31,671 nucleotides of DNA, taken from contig CAJMQR010000003.1 in assembly GCA_905215665.1 (NCBI GenBank), positions 1 to 31,671 on the forward strand, written 5' to 3'. Of the stretch, positions 1 through 6,055 are shown in pieces. A program made the translations under genes and the position numbers. The DNA comes from an uncultured bacterium. GTDB taxonomy: Bacteria > Bacillota > Clostridia > Oscillospirales > Oscillospiraceae. Numbering within the stretch: the stretch's first letter is position 1; each line of letters begins with the position of its first letter. Below the pieces are notes generated by a model. The model worked only from the letters and a program-made list of their open reading frames with translations. It was not told the origin of the DNA and searched no databases.

Positions 1-73
1 GAAACAGCCGGGGTGCTGATATGCATCACCGATACACAGGTTCGCCCCGTGTCAGAGAAATGATACCATACGT

Positions 74-88
74 CTGCTCACGCAGCAG
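74..88 (-). terminator. Weak hairpin just past the rubrerythrin gene
   Basis: A 5-bp stem (CTGCT / AGCAG) with a short loop lies directly after the rubrerythrin stop codon in the direction of transcription. It is followed by a modest T-containing stretch rather than a clean T-run. It may act as a weak terminator, but the evidence is thin. The remaining bases up to the window edge show no gene. Confidence 0.25.
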
Positions 89-93
89 AAGGA

Positions 94-735
94 TCAATAG
101 TTTGCGGCGCTGATCTCAAAATAGCTCTGCGGATGGGCGCACACAGGGCAGACCTCCGGCGCTTTGGTGCCGACGACGATATGCCCGCAGTTACGGCACT
201 CCCAAACCTTCACTTCGCTCTTTTCAAAGACGGAAGCGGTCTCAACATTCCTGAGCAGGGCGCGATAACGTTCCTCATGGTGTCTTTCAATCTCGGCTAC
301 CATACGGAATTTCTTCGCCAGCTCCGTAAAGCCTTCTTCCTCAGCCGTTTTGGCAAAGCCGTCATACATGTCGGTCCACTCATAATTCTCGCCGTCGGCG
401 GCCGCGGCAAGGTTTGCAGCGGTATTGCCGATACCGTTCAGTTCCTTAAACCACATTTTTGCATGCTCGCGCTCGTTTTCCGCGGTTTTCAAAAAGAGTG
501 CGGAGATCTGCTCATAGCCTTCCTTCTTGGCAACGGAAGCAAAGTAAGTATACTTGTTTCTCGCGCCGGACTCTCCGGAAAAAGCGGCTTCCAGATTCTT
601 CTCGGTCTGCGTGCCCGCATACTTGTTCGTGGGAAGCGCCTCAAGGCTGTCTCCTGTCGCGCCGCAGCGGGGGCATACCGGAGTCTCGTTCGCTTCAAAG
701 ACCTCCTTGCACAGTTTGCATTTGAACTTTTTCAT
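94..735 (-). CDS. Rubrerythrin with N- and C-terminal rubredoxin-like domains
   Basis: This 213-aa protein is a non-haem iron peroxidase of the rubrerythrin family, which reduces hydrogen peroxide in the cytoplasm of anaerobes. It has three visible parts. A short rubredoxin-like knuckle carries Cys6, Cys9, Cys21 and Cys24. The ferritin-like four-helix region (about 40-165) has diiron-type carboxylates at Glu54, Glu87/Glu90-His91 and Glu150-x-x-His153. A second rubredoxin-like domain has Cys180, Cys183, Cys196 and Cys199. Classical rubrerythrin has only the C-terminal rubredoxin and reverse rubrerythrin only the N-terminal one, so this is a double-ended form. The ATG at 735 is chosen because GGAGG precedes it by seven bases and the reading frame further upstream looks non-coding. 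It lies 144 bp downstream of the perR-like gene on the same strand and is probably cotranscribed with it. No convincing separate promoter was seen in the gap. Confidence 0.93.
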   Translation of the reverse strand: MKKFKCKLCKEVFEANETPVCPRCGATGDSLEALPTNKYAGTQTEKNLEAAFSGESGARNKYTYFASVAKKEGYEQISALFLKTAENEREHAKMWFKELNGIGNTAANLAAAADGENYEWTDMYDGFAKTAEEEGFTELAKKFRMVAEIERHHEERYRALLRNVETASVFEKSEVKVWECRNCGHIVVGTKAPEVCPVCAHPQSYFEISAANY

Positions 736-879
736 TGTTTTTACCTCCAAATTGATTTTATTTTCTAAGCAGTACAGGATGCCGGTGAATTGAGTCATCT
801 CCCGTCCGTTGTCACAGGTTAGGGGCAGGCAATGGGCGGAAGGATTTCCCTTTATTCTTCGTTCCAAGGCTCTTCACCT

Positions 880-1272
880 TTATTCCCCACTCTTTTTTCT
901 GCAGTCGGGACACAGGCCCTCAAAAATCAGGCGGTGCCGGTGAATCTGAAACCCTGTCTCTTCTTCGATCTGCCCGTCATACTCTGCGTGGTAGGACAAG
1001 GGAGCGTCAAAAACCCTGCCGCATCCCGTGCAGAAAATATGATAGTGGCGGTCACAGCGGGAGTCATACCGGTCCGCCGCAGGCACCTTGACATTTGTGA
1101 TCTCCTCATTTTCGGAGAGGATTCCAAGATTGCGGTATACCGTTCCCCTGCTGATTTTGCCGTCTATGGCGCGCACATCCAGATAAATCTGGTCGGCGGT
1201 CGGATGGTCACATCTCGCGGTAACCGCGTCCAGAATGATCCGGCGCTGTTTTGAATTGCGTTGCTTTTTCAT
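880..1272 (-). CDS. perR: Fur-family peroxide-responsive repressor (PerR-like)
   Basis: This 130-aa protein is a Fur-family metal-dependent repressor, most likely PerR, which senses peroxide by iron-catalysed oxidation of histidines. An N-terminal winged helix (about 8-60) is followed by a dimerisation domain. The structural zinc site is given by two CxxC pairs, Cys81/Cys84 and Cys121/Cys124. Candidate regulatory metal ligands are Asp70, His76, His78 and Asp89. The aspartate at 89, where Fur proteins have glutamate, favours PerR over Fur; this rests on a mental alignment with Bacillus PerR. The ATG at 1272 has a GAGGT ribosome binding site. The gene sits upstream of rubrerythrin, a standard PerR target, and its promoter carries an inverted repeat suggesting autoregulation. 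Confidence 0.87.
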   Translation of the reverse strand: MKKQRNSKQRRIILDAVTARCDHPTADQIYLDVRAIDGKISRGTVYRNLGILSENEEITNVKVPAADRYDSRCDRHYHIFCTGCGRVFDAPLSYHAEYDGQIEEETGFQIHRHRLIFEGLCPDCRKKSGE

Positions 1273-1284
1273 GGGAACCTCATA

Positions 1285-1307
1285 ATATTAGGACTTATTA
1301 CTAATAT
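1285..1307 (-). promoter_or_regulatory. Candidate PerR/Fur operator
   Basis: A perfect 7-bp inverted repeat, ATATTAG and CTAATAT, is separated by nine AT-rich bases. It overlaps the -10 element and the expected start site of the perR-like gene, as expected for an autorepressor. It is not a perfect match to the Bacillus 7-1-7 Per box, so the operator assignment is inferred from position and symmetry. Confidence 0.6.
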
Positions 1308-1331
1308 AGCAGAGAATTTCAAAATTGTCAA
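1303..1331 (-). promoter_or_regulatory. Promoter of the perR-like gene
   Basis: On the minus strand TTGACA (1326-1331) and TATATT (1303-1308) are separated by exactly 17 bases, a near-consensus vegetative promoter. It reads into the perR-like gene and probably into rubrerythrin. Confidence 0.8.
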
Positions 1332-1358
1332 GAATTTATGGCCACTGCAATACAAAAC

Positions 1359-1391
1359 TTCCCGGCGCGGGCCTGAGGTCCGTGCCGGGAA
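1359..1391 (-). terminator. Rho-independent terminator after the GNAT gene
   Basis: Arms at 1359-1370 and 1380-1391 form a 12-bp stem with a single G.T wobble. On the minus strand it is followed by a T-rich stretch. It lies 10 bp past the acetyltransferase stop codon and just upstream of the perR promoter, so it separates the two units. Confidence 0.75.
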
Positions 1392-1400
1392 CGGCTGGGA

Positions 1401-2078
1401 CTATATCAGTTGGCCGGGGAGCTTGCGCTTTTCTTTGGGTGGGAACTGCCGGTCAAACGCTTCGGCCTCCGCATCGCTCACAAAGTATCCGTCCGGATCC
1501 CGGTATGTGCCGGAAACCCCGTCCAGAAACCCCGGAATCAATTCGGCAATCAGAAAGTAGTCCGCTCCCGGATCATCCGCATAGCGGATGCCCCTGTTTT
1601 TTGCGATGGTAAAGCCGGATTTGCCGTAGAATCCGATATTCCCCGTGATGGCAAGAGCGCCGCAGCCCATTTCCTTCGCTTTCTCCATCGAATGGCGAAG
1701 CAGCACCGTTCCATACCCCTGACGCTGATACTCCGGCGCAATGCTGATCGGTCCGAAGGTCATGATCGGGATTTCTTTTCCTTCGTCGGTGAGAATCATC
1801 GAGCGCGCATACATCACATGCCCGATCAGGGTTCCCTCCCTTTCCATGACCAGATCCAGTTCGGGAACAAAGTCCGGACGGCTCCGGTAACAGTGCAGCA
1901 CATAATGCTCGGTGCAGCCCGGGCGGTAAACATTCCAGAAGGCTTCCCGCGTCAGGAGCTCCACTTTACGCCAGTCACTTTCGGTCTCCCTTCGGAACGT
2001 GACCGTCTGCGCAATTGCTCTCTCAGACATCTGCCGGAGCGGTTGTTCGGATGCAGCGGACAGAAATAAGTTTTTCAT
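1401..2078 (-). CDS. GNAT family N-acetyltransferase
   Basis: This 225-aa cytoplasmic protein belongs to the GNAT superfamily, which transfers an acetyl group from acetyl-CoA to an amine. The acetyl-CoA-binding motif A is visible at about residues 114-140, with the Q-R-Q-G-Y-G pyrophosphate loop followed by a long helix. Further on, a G-F-Y-x-K-x-G-F stretch is typical of the predicted acetyltransferase group related to COG3153. The substrate cannot be read from sequence. The ATG at 2078 has AAAGGA about 11 bases upstream; an internal ATG at 2030 lacks a good ribosome binding site and is less likely. The N-terminal 25 or so residues look like an extension ahead of the domain. The gene appears monocistronic, between a -10 element upstream and a terminator downstream. 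Confidence 0.85.
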   Translation of the reverse strand: MKNLFLSAASEQPLRQMSERAIAQTVTFRRETESDWRKVELLTREAFWNVYRPGCTEHYVLHCYRSRPDFVPELDLVMEREGTLIGHVMYARSMILTDEGKEIPIMTFGPISIAPEYQRQGYGTVLLRHSMEKAKEMGCGALAITGNIGFYGKSGFTIAKNRGIRYADDPGADYFLIAELIPGFLDGVSGTYRDPDGYFVSDAEAEAFDRQFPPKEKRKLPGQLI

Positions 2079-2102
2079 TGTATGATAAATCCTTTCTTAA
2101 TA

Positions 2103-2108
2103 ATTATA
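2103..2108 (-). promoter_or_regulatory. -10 element of the GNAT gene
   Basis: TATAAT on the minus strand lies 25 bp upstream of the acetyltransferase start. No good -35 is seen at 16-18 bp; a TTG-containing hexamer is present at 15-bp spacing. The rest of 2109-2300 shows no gene. Confidence 0.45.
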
Positions 2109-2301
2109 ATCAGAAAAGATCTACCACAATCTCCAAGGTGTTGTTTCTTTTCAAACAGCATTCTCCAAAAATGAATTCAGACGTATCGTCCGATAAACAG
2201 TATAGCACGCTTTTTCTTAAAAAACAAGTTTCCGGCTTCTGCAAATTTCTCAAAACGGCCTTTTGGGCTCTCCGGCGGTCCGCCCTTTCCGGGTAAGGAA
2301 A

Positions 2302-2330
2302 CCGGGCGGATAGATTCCCTATCCGCCCGG
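2302..2330 (-). terminator. Terminator of the ABC export operon
   Basis: A perfect 12-bp GC-rich stem (2302-2313 with 2319-2330) has a 5-base loop. On the minus strand it is followed by a TTTCCTT tract. It lies about 110 bp past the permease stop codon. The stretch 2331-2439 holds no gene. Confidence 0.7.
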
Positions 2331-2439
2331 AAGGGTGAGAAACTCCATTTCACCGTCGGAACTGTTCGATCCTCAAATCTCCTGATAAACCAACGCTCCG
2401 TAGAGGAAGCGAAAATGTATCACCTTTCTGTCCGGGCCT

Positions 2440-3171
2440 TCATTGCCGCCTCATCTGGCGTAAAAACAGCAGCACCGCCGCGGCGAACGCAGCCGCCGCA
2501 TAGCCCATGATCCACCAGATATGCGGAAAAATCCCCGCAGAATTTCCTGCCAGAACAGCTTTTTCCAGGGCCACGGCATGAACATAGGGCAGAAAATTTG
2601 CTATCTTCTGGAAAGCTCCGCCGATCAGCGAGAGGTCAAACCATGCGCCGGAAAGCCATGCCGTCAGCGTTGTCAGCAGCGCGCCGCAGATTCCCCCAAC
2701 CTGCTTGGTGGAGAGGATGCTGCCGAAAAGGAGTCCCAGCGCGATAAAAAACAGAGACACCGGCAGAACAAACAGCACCGCATAGACGACGGTCACAGTC
2801 GCGGGAAGCCCCAGCAGAAGCGCGACAAGGTAACAAACCGCGCCCTGCGCCACCGAAATGGGCAAAAGCGGCAGCGCATAGCCGAAAATGAAATCCGCAG
2901 CGGTGAGCGGCGTGGTATACAGTCTTTGCAGCAGGGCGGTCTCCCGATCCTTGGCAATCAGCGTCGCGGAGAAGAGCGTCATGAAGGAAAGGCCGAATAC
3001 GGTAATGCCGGGCGTCAGCGTTGCGATCTCAAAAATACTGACCGGGGCATTGGCCTGAATCGCGCTCATCAACAGTAGCAAAATAACCGGAAAGCCCAGG
3101 CTGAATGCCACCGTCAGCGGATCGCGCAGGATCTCCTTGACGTTCCGCCCCGAAAATGCAAGCAGTTTCAT
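2440..3171 (-). CDS. ABC-2 type transporter permease
   Basis: This 243-aa integral membrane protein has about six hydrophobic segments and the layout of ABC-2 type exporter permeases of the DrrB/NatB kind. A short cytoplasmic N-terminus is followed by a first membrane span near residues 23-40, and a conserved loop with K-D-R-E and a Y-T-T-P-L motif precedes the third span. The ATG at 3171 is preceded by a GGGGGAGAG ribosome binding site and overlaps the ATPase stop codon as ATGA, so longer upstream versions of this frame are not real. It should form a homodimeric or paired export channel with the adjacent ATPase. The substrate is unknown; the TetR neighbour suggests a drug, bile-type compound or lipid. 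Confidence 0.86.
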   Translation of the reverse strand: MKLLAFSGRNVKEILRDPLTVAFSLGFPVILLLLMSAIQANAPVSIFEIATLTPGITVFGLSFMTLFSATLIAKDRETALLQRLYTTPLTAADFIFGYALPLLPISVAQGAVCYLVALLLGLPATVTVVYAVLFVLPVSLFFIALGLLFGSILSTKQVGGICGALLTTLTAWLSGAWFDLSLIGGAFQKIANFLPYVHAVALEKAVLAGNSAGIFPHIWWIMGYAAAAFAAAVLLFLRQMRRQ

Positions 3172-3896
3172 TGTCTCTCCCCCTTCACGATTGCCACGAA
3201 AGCTTCCTCGAATTTTTCCGTACCTGTCTGCGTTTTTAAGCTCTCCGCCGTTCCCAAGGCGAGCAGTCGGCCGTCTTTCATAATACCAATCCGGTCGGAC
3301 AGCGCCTCCGCTTCCTCCATGTAGTGAGTCGTCAGGATCATTGTAATCCTGCCCTTCATGCTGCGGATAATGTCCCAGAGATCGCTGCGCGCCAGCACAT
3401 CCAGTCCGAGCGTCGGCTCGTCCAGAAAGAGGATTTCGGGTTCGCTGATCAGAGCCATGGCAATGCTCAGACGCCTTTGCCAACCGCCGGACAGCTTGCC
3501 GGCCTTCCTGCCGAGAACCTCTGTCAGGTCAAACCGTTCGGTAAGTTCCTCAAGCTTCCGCTGCTGTTTTTCTCTGGAAAAACCATGGACACCGCACATC
3601 AGTGCCAGATTCTCCTTTACCGTCAGGCCAGAAGCGACTGCGGTCTCCTGCGGCGACACGCCGATGATACTCTTGACCTCCGCCGCATCTCTCACGATAC
3701 TCCTGCCCAGCAGAAAGGCGTCGCCGCCCGTCGGTTTCGTCAGGCAGGAGAGCATCTTGATCGTCGTCGTTTTTCCCGCGCCGTTGACGCCCAGCAGGGA
3801 GAACAGTTCTCCCCGCTCCACGCTCAGATCAAGGCCGTCCACGGCGGTCAGGTTCTTGTATTTTTTTGTCAGTCCCACTGTTTTGATGGCTTCCAT
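3168..3896 (-). CDS. ABC exporter ATP-binding protein (DrrA/NatA type)
   Basis: This 242-aa cytoplasmic ATPase energises the adjacent ABC-2 permease. It shows Walker A at residues 36-43 (G-V-N-G-A-G-K-T), a Q-loop near residue 83, the signature L-S-G-G-W at 135-139, Walker B I-L-F-L-D-E at 155-160, and a switch histidine in T-T-H-Y-M-E-E near 189. Tryptophan in place of the usual glutamine or methionine after L-S-G-G is a small peculiarity. The start at 3896 has a strong GGGGAGGA ribosome binding site. The gene is 60 bp downstream of the TetR gene and overlaps the permease by 4 bp. Confidence 0.93.
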   Translation of the reverse strand: MEAIKTVGLTKKYKNLTAVDGLDLSVERGELFSLLGVNGAGKTTTIKMLSCLTKPTGGDAFLLGRSIVRDAAEVKSIIGVSPQETAVASGLTVKENLALMCGVHGFSREKQQRKLEELTERFDLTEVLGRKAGKLSGGWQRRLSIAMALISEPEILFLDEPTLGLDVLARSDLWDIIRSMKGRITMILTTHYMEEAEALSDRIGIMKDGRLLALGTAESLKTQTGTEKFEEAFVAIVKGERQ

Positions 3897-3956
3897 TCCG
3901 GTTCCTCCCCATATACATTCTGTGTCTTTGCACGCCGAGCAGGATTCCCTCCGGCT

Positions 3957-4547
3957 TCATGCGTCCGCCCCGTTTCCGGCGGCGGAAACCGCCTTCTCGG
4001 AAAACCGGTGCTTCAGTCCCAGATAGGCGTCCGTCAGGATTTGGCTTACCGTGTCCATGTCCCACGACAGATAGGAAGTTGCGACCATGGTCGCAATCCC
4101 GTGGACATACACCCACATCTCCATGTGAAACAGAAACGCGTCCTCCCTGCCGAGACCCGTATTTCTTTGAATTTCCTCAATCAGCGGCTGTATCGAGGAT
4201 GGATCCTCTGGCACCTCGTGCGAACGATCGCGCATGAACAGCAGCTTGAACAGCTCCCGTTCCTCCTTTGCAAACGCAATGTACGCCATTCCGCTGGCCT
4301 TATACGGCGGATACTGCCGGCTTGCCATGGCTTTCTGCAGGCGGCTCTGGTACAGGCGGTCGGCGGCTTTCAGAACCTCCTGCTGCACCTCCTGCATGTT
4401 CTCGAACAGGCCGAAAATCGGCTTGGCCGAGGAGCCGAGCCGCGCCCCCAGCGCTCTGGCCGTCACCGCGGAGATTCCGCTTTCTCTCGTCAGCTCCAGC
4501 GCTGCCTGAAGGATTTCCTCTCTGCTGAATTTAAACTTCGGCGGCAT
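3957..4547 (-). CDS. TetR family transcriptional regulator
   Basis: This 196-aa protein has an N-terminal TetR helix-turn-helix (about 8-50) containing A-V-T-A-R-A-L-G-A-R-L-G followed by I-F-G-L-F, the usual recognition-helix region. A variable helical ligand-binding domain follows. It probably represses its own operon, which continues with the ABC ATPase and permease, until a ligand is bound. The ATG at 4547 is supported by a GGGAGGGA ribosome binding site seven bases upstream. An upstream ATG at 4625 in the same frame lies within the -35 element and is rejected. A palindrome between promoter and gene is the likely operator. Confidence 0.9.
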   Translation of the reverse strand: MPPKFKFSREEILQAALELTRESGISAVTARALGARLGSSAKPIFGLFENMQEVQQEVLKAADRLYQSRLQKAMASRQYPPYKASGMAYIAFAKEERELFKLLFMRDRSHEVPEDPSSIQPLIEEIQRNTGLGREDAFLFHMEMWVYVHGIATMVATSYLSWDMDTVSQILTDAYLGLKHRFSEKAVSAAGNGADA

Positions 4548-4575
4548 CTTCTTCCCTCCCAAAAAAGAAACAAAG

Positions 4576-4585
4576 GTTGCGCAAC
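4576..4585 (-). promoter_or_regulatory. Candidate TetR operator
   Basis: The perfect 10-bp palindrome GTTGCGCAAC lies about 11 bp downstream of the -10 box of the TetR operon promoter, close to the expected start site. A TTGCGCAA core is common in operators of TetR-family exporter regulators. That this repressor binds here is inferred from position. Confidence 0.65.
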
Positions 4586-4596
4586 TGATGTTTTCT

Positions 4597-4625
4597 ATTA
4601 TATTCCCTGTTTGCCTGGATGTCAA
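4597..4625 (-). promoter_or_regulatory. Consensus promoter of the TetR-ABC operon
   Basis: On the minus strand a perfect TTGACA (4620-4625) is separated by 17 bp from a perfect TATAAT (4597-4602). A fully consensus promoter is strong, in keeping with a unit held down by a repressor. Confidence 0.88.
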
Positions 4626-4862
4626 GGACGTTTTCTTTTTTTGCGAGCGGCAGAGCTTTATCGCCTGCGCCGTGCGGTGTGCAGCGCAGGCGGGCGGACA
4701 AGGAGGGAGGCTCAGGAGTCTCCGGAGACATGGCTGCGCTTTCAGCGCACTGTTCCAGCCCGCGCCGATCTCCGCAAAAGCAGCTTCCCGAAACGTCCTT
4801 GTGATTTTTTACAGAAATGCAACCGGAGCTGCCGGAGGAACCGGCGGAAAACTGTGTGCTTT
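4626..4862. other. Gene-free stretch between divergent promoters, rich in inverted repeats
   Basis: No supported gene lies here; the short open frames have no ribosome binding sites or recognisable domains. It contains a perfect 9-bp stem CGCCTGCGC / GCGCAGGCG (4662-4670 with 4684-4692), the 12-bp palindrome GTCTCCGGAGAC (4718-4729), a small hairpin near 4735-4750 and GCCGG / CCGGC (4831-4845). Regulator binding sites or a small RNA are possible, but no promoter or terminator for an RNA was found. Confidence 0.5.
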
Positions 4863-4876
4863 TCACAAATTTGTGA
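4863..4876 (+). promoter_or_regulatory. 14-bp palindrome upstream of the LacI promoter
   Basis: TCACAAATTTGTGA is a perfect 14-bp palindrome ending 30 bp upstream of the -35 box of the sugar operon. The location suits an activator or a second repressor site. It is not the usual Crp arrangement (TGTGA then TCACA) and it does not match cre. The factor is unknown. Confidence 0.5.
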
Positions 4877-4906
4877 TGGACAGCAAAGATTGCTTATGCA
4901 ATGTGC

Positions 4907-4935
4907 TTGACAAATGGCATAGCCAAATATATAAT
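4907..4935 (+). promoter_or_regulatory. Consensus promoter of the sugar locus
   Basis: A perfect TTGACA (4907-4912) and a perfect TATAAT (4930-4935) are separated by 17 bp, reading into the lacI-like gene and probably the whole 26-kb locus. No other good promoter was found further inside the locus. Confidence 0.88.
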
Positions 4936-4936
4936 G

Positions 4937-4956
4937 TTATTGAACCGTTAAAATAA
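4937..4956 (+). promoter_or_regulatory. Candidate LacI-family operator
   Basis: TTATT and AATAA arms flank a ten-base centre containing CCG, giving seven or eight paired positions around a central C-G step, as is usual for LacI-family sites. It starts one base after the -10 box, so binding would block initiation. Autoregulation by the adjacent LacI protein is inferred. Confidence 0.5.
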
Positions 4957-4990
4957 ACTGTTGAAGGACAGAAAGCGAGGTGGATACCGG

Positions 4991-6055
4991 ATGAAAAAGC
5001 AGGTCAGTATTAAGGATGTTGCAAGAGAAGCCGGTGTATCCCCCGCGACTGTTTCCTATATCCTGAACAGCACGCCCGGGCTGTCCTTTACCCCTGAAAC
5101 CCGTGAGAAAGTCATGGCCGCGGTGGAAAAGCTGCATTATGTTGCCAATCAGGCCGCAAAAACGCTTGGCTCAAGCAGAACCGAGGGAATTGTACAGTCC
5201 AAGCTGATCGGCATTGTCATCCCGCAGACGGAAAACAAGCGCCGGGAATCCCACATTATGTTTGGGAACCCCTTCTACGGCACCTTTCTGAGCGCGGTGG
5301 AGCTGGAAATCCGAAAGGCCGGGTACCATTTGATTCTTTCCGGAACAAATCCCGGACAAAGCTATATAGACATCGTTAAGAGCCGGACGCTGGACGGCGT
5401 GATCATTCTGGGCGCTTATCCTTCGGATGATGCGGCGGAATATAAAAAGTATAAAATCCCGGCGGTGCTGGTCGATTGTTACGGCAGCGGCGACAGTTTT
5501 TTCTACAGCGTCCGGACGGATGACCGGCTCGGCGGCTACATGGCAACCAGGTACCTGATTGAAAAGGGTCATCGGAATATCGCCATTGTCACCGGCGAGC
5601 TGAAAGAGCACGGCGTGAATTCCGAGCGCTACCAGGGCTATCTGGACGCGCTGCGTGAAGCGGGAATCCGCCCCCTGAAAAGGAACCTGTTTGAAGGCTA
5701 TGTGGACTACCGCTATGGCGCGGAAGCGGCGCAGAACCTTGCCAAAAACTGCAGGGGTGTTACCGCGGTCTTTGCGACAGCGGATATTACGGCAGTCGGC
5801 CTGATTAACGGCCTGCACGAGGCGGGCATCTCGGTTCCCGGCGATATTTCCGTCATCGGCTTTGACGATGCGGAATATGCAAAAATGTGCTTCCCCGGGT
5901 TGACGACAATTCGTCAGAATATCATGGAAAAGGGCAGACAGGCTGCGCGTCTTATGATAGAAGCGGTGCAGAACCATGGCTTGCCCCGCGTTGAGAGAAT
6001 CATTCCCATGGAATTAATCGAGAGAGGAACGGTGATGGAAGTATATGGCAATTAA
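4991..6055 (+). CDS. LacI family transcriptional regulator
   Basis: This 354-aa regulator has a textbook LacI helix-turn-helix at residues 4-25 (S-I-K-D-V-A-R-E-A-G-V-S-P-A-T-V-S), a hinge region around 45-60 and a periplasmic-binding-protein-like sugar domain from about 70 to the end. The I-G-F-D-D-A-E-Y motif near residue 300 is typical. It should repress the sugar genes until an inducing sugar is bound. The ATG at 4991 has GAGGTGG upstream; the in-frame TTG at 4961 lies before that site and is rejected. It is the first gene of the locus, and its end overlaps the first GH31 gene by 11 bp, so regulator and enzyme are translationally linked and the operon is probably autoregulated. Confidence 0.93.
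   Translation: MKKQVSIKDVAREAGVSPATVSYILNSTPGLSFTPETREKVMAAVEKLHYVANQAAKTLGSSRTEGIVQSKLIGIVIPQTENKRRESHIMFGNPFYGTFLSAVELEIRKAGYHLILSGTNPGQSYIDIVKSRTLDGVIILGAYPSDDAAEYKKYKIPAVLVDCYGSGDSFFYSVRTDDRLGGYMATRYLIEKGHRNIAIVTGELKEHGVNSERYQGYLDALREAGIRPLKRNLFEGYVDYRYGAEAAQNLAKNCRGVTAVFATADITAVGLINGLHEAGISVPGDISVIGFDDAEYAKMCFPGLTTIRQNIMEKGRQAARLMIEAVQNHGLPRVERIIPMELIERGTVMEVYGN

Noticed and set aside
36..56. tRNA-like GGTTCGCCC element near the left edge
   Set aside because: The surrounding bases do not form acceptor, D or anticodon arms.
3324..4910. 528-codon open frame on the plus strand
   Set aside because: It is opposite the ABC ATPase and TetR genes and runs through the consensus promoters.
4588..4956. 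Short plus-strand frame in the divergent control region
   Set aside because: It overlaps the promoters and operators of both neighbouring operons and has no ribosome binding site.
4937..4956. Catabolite response element (cre) at the sugar promoter
   Set aside because: The spacing between TG and CG is one base short and the right half does not fit; a LacI-type site is more likely.
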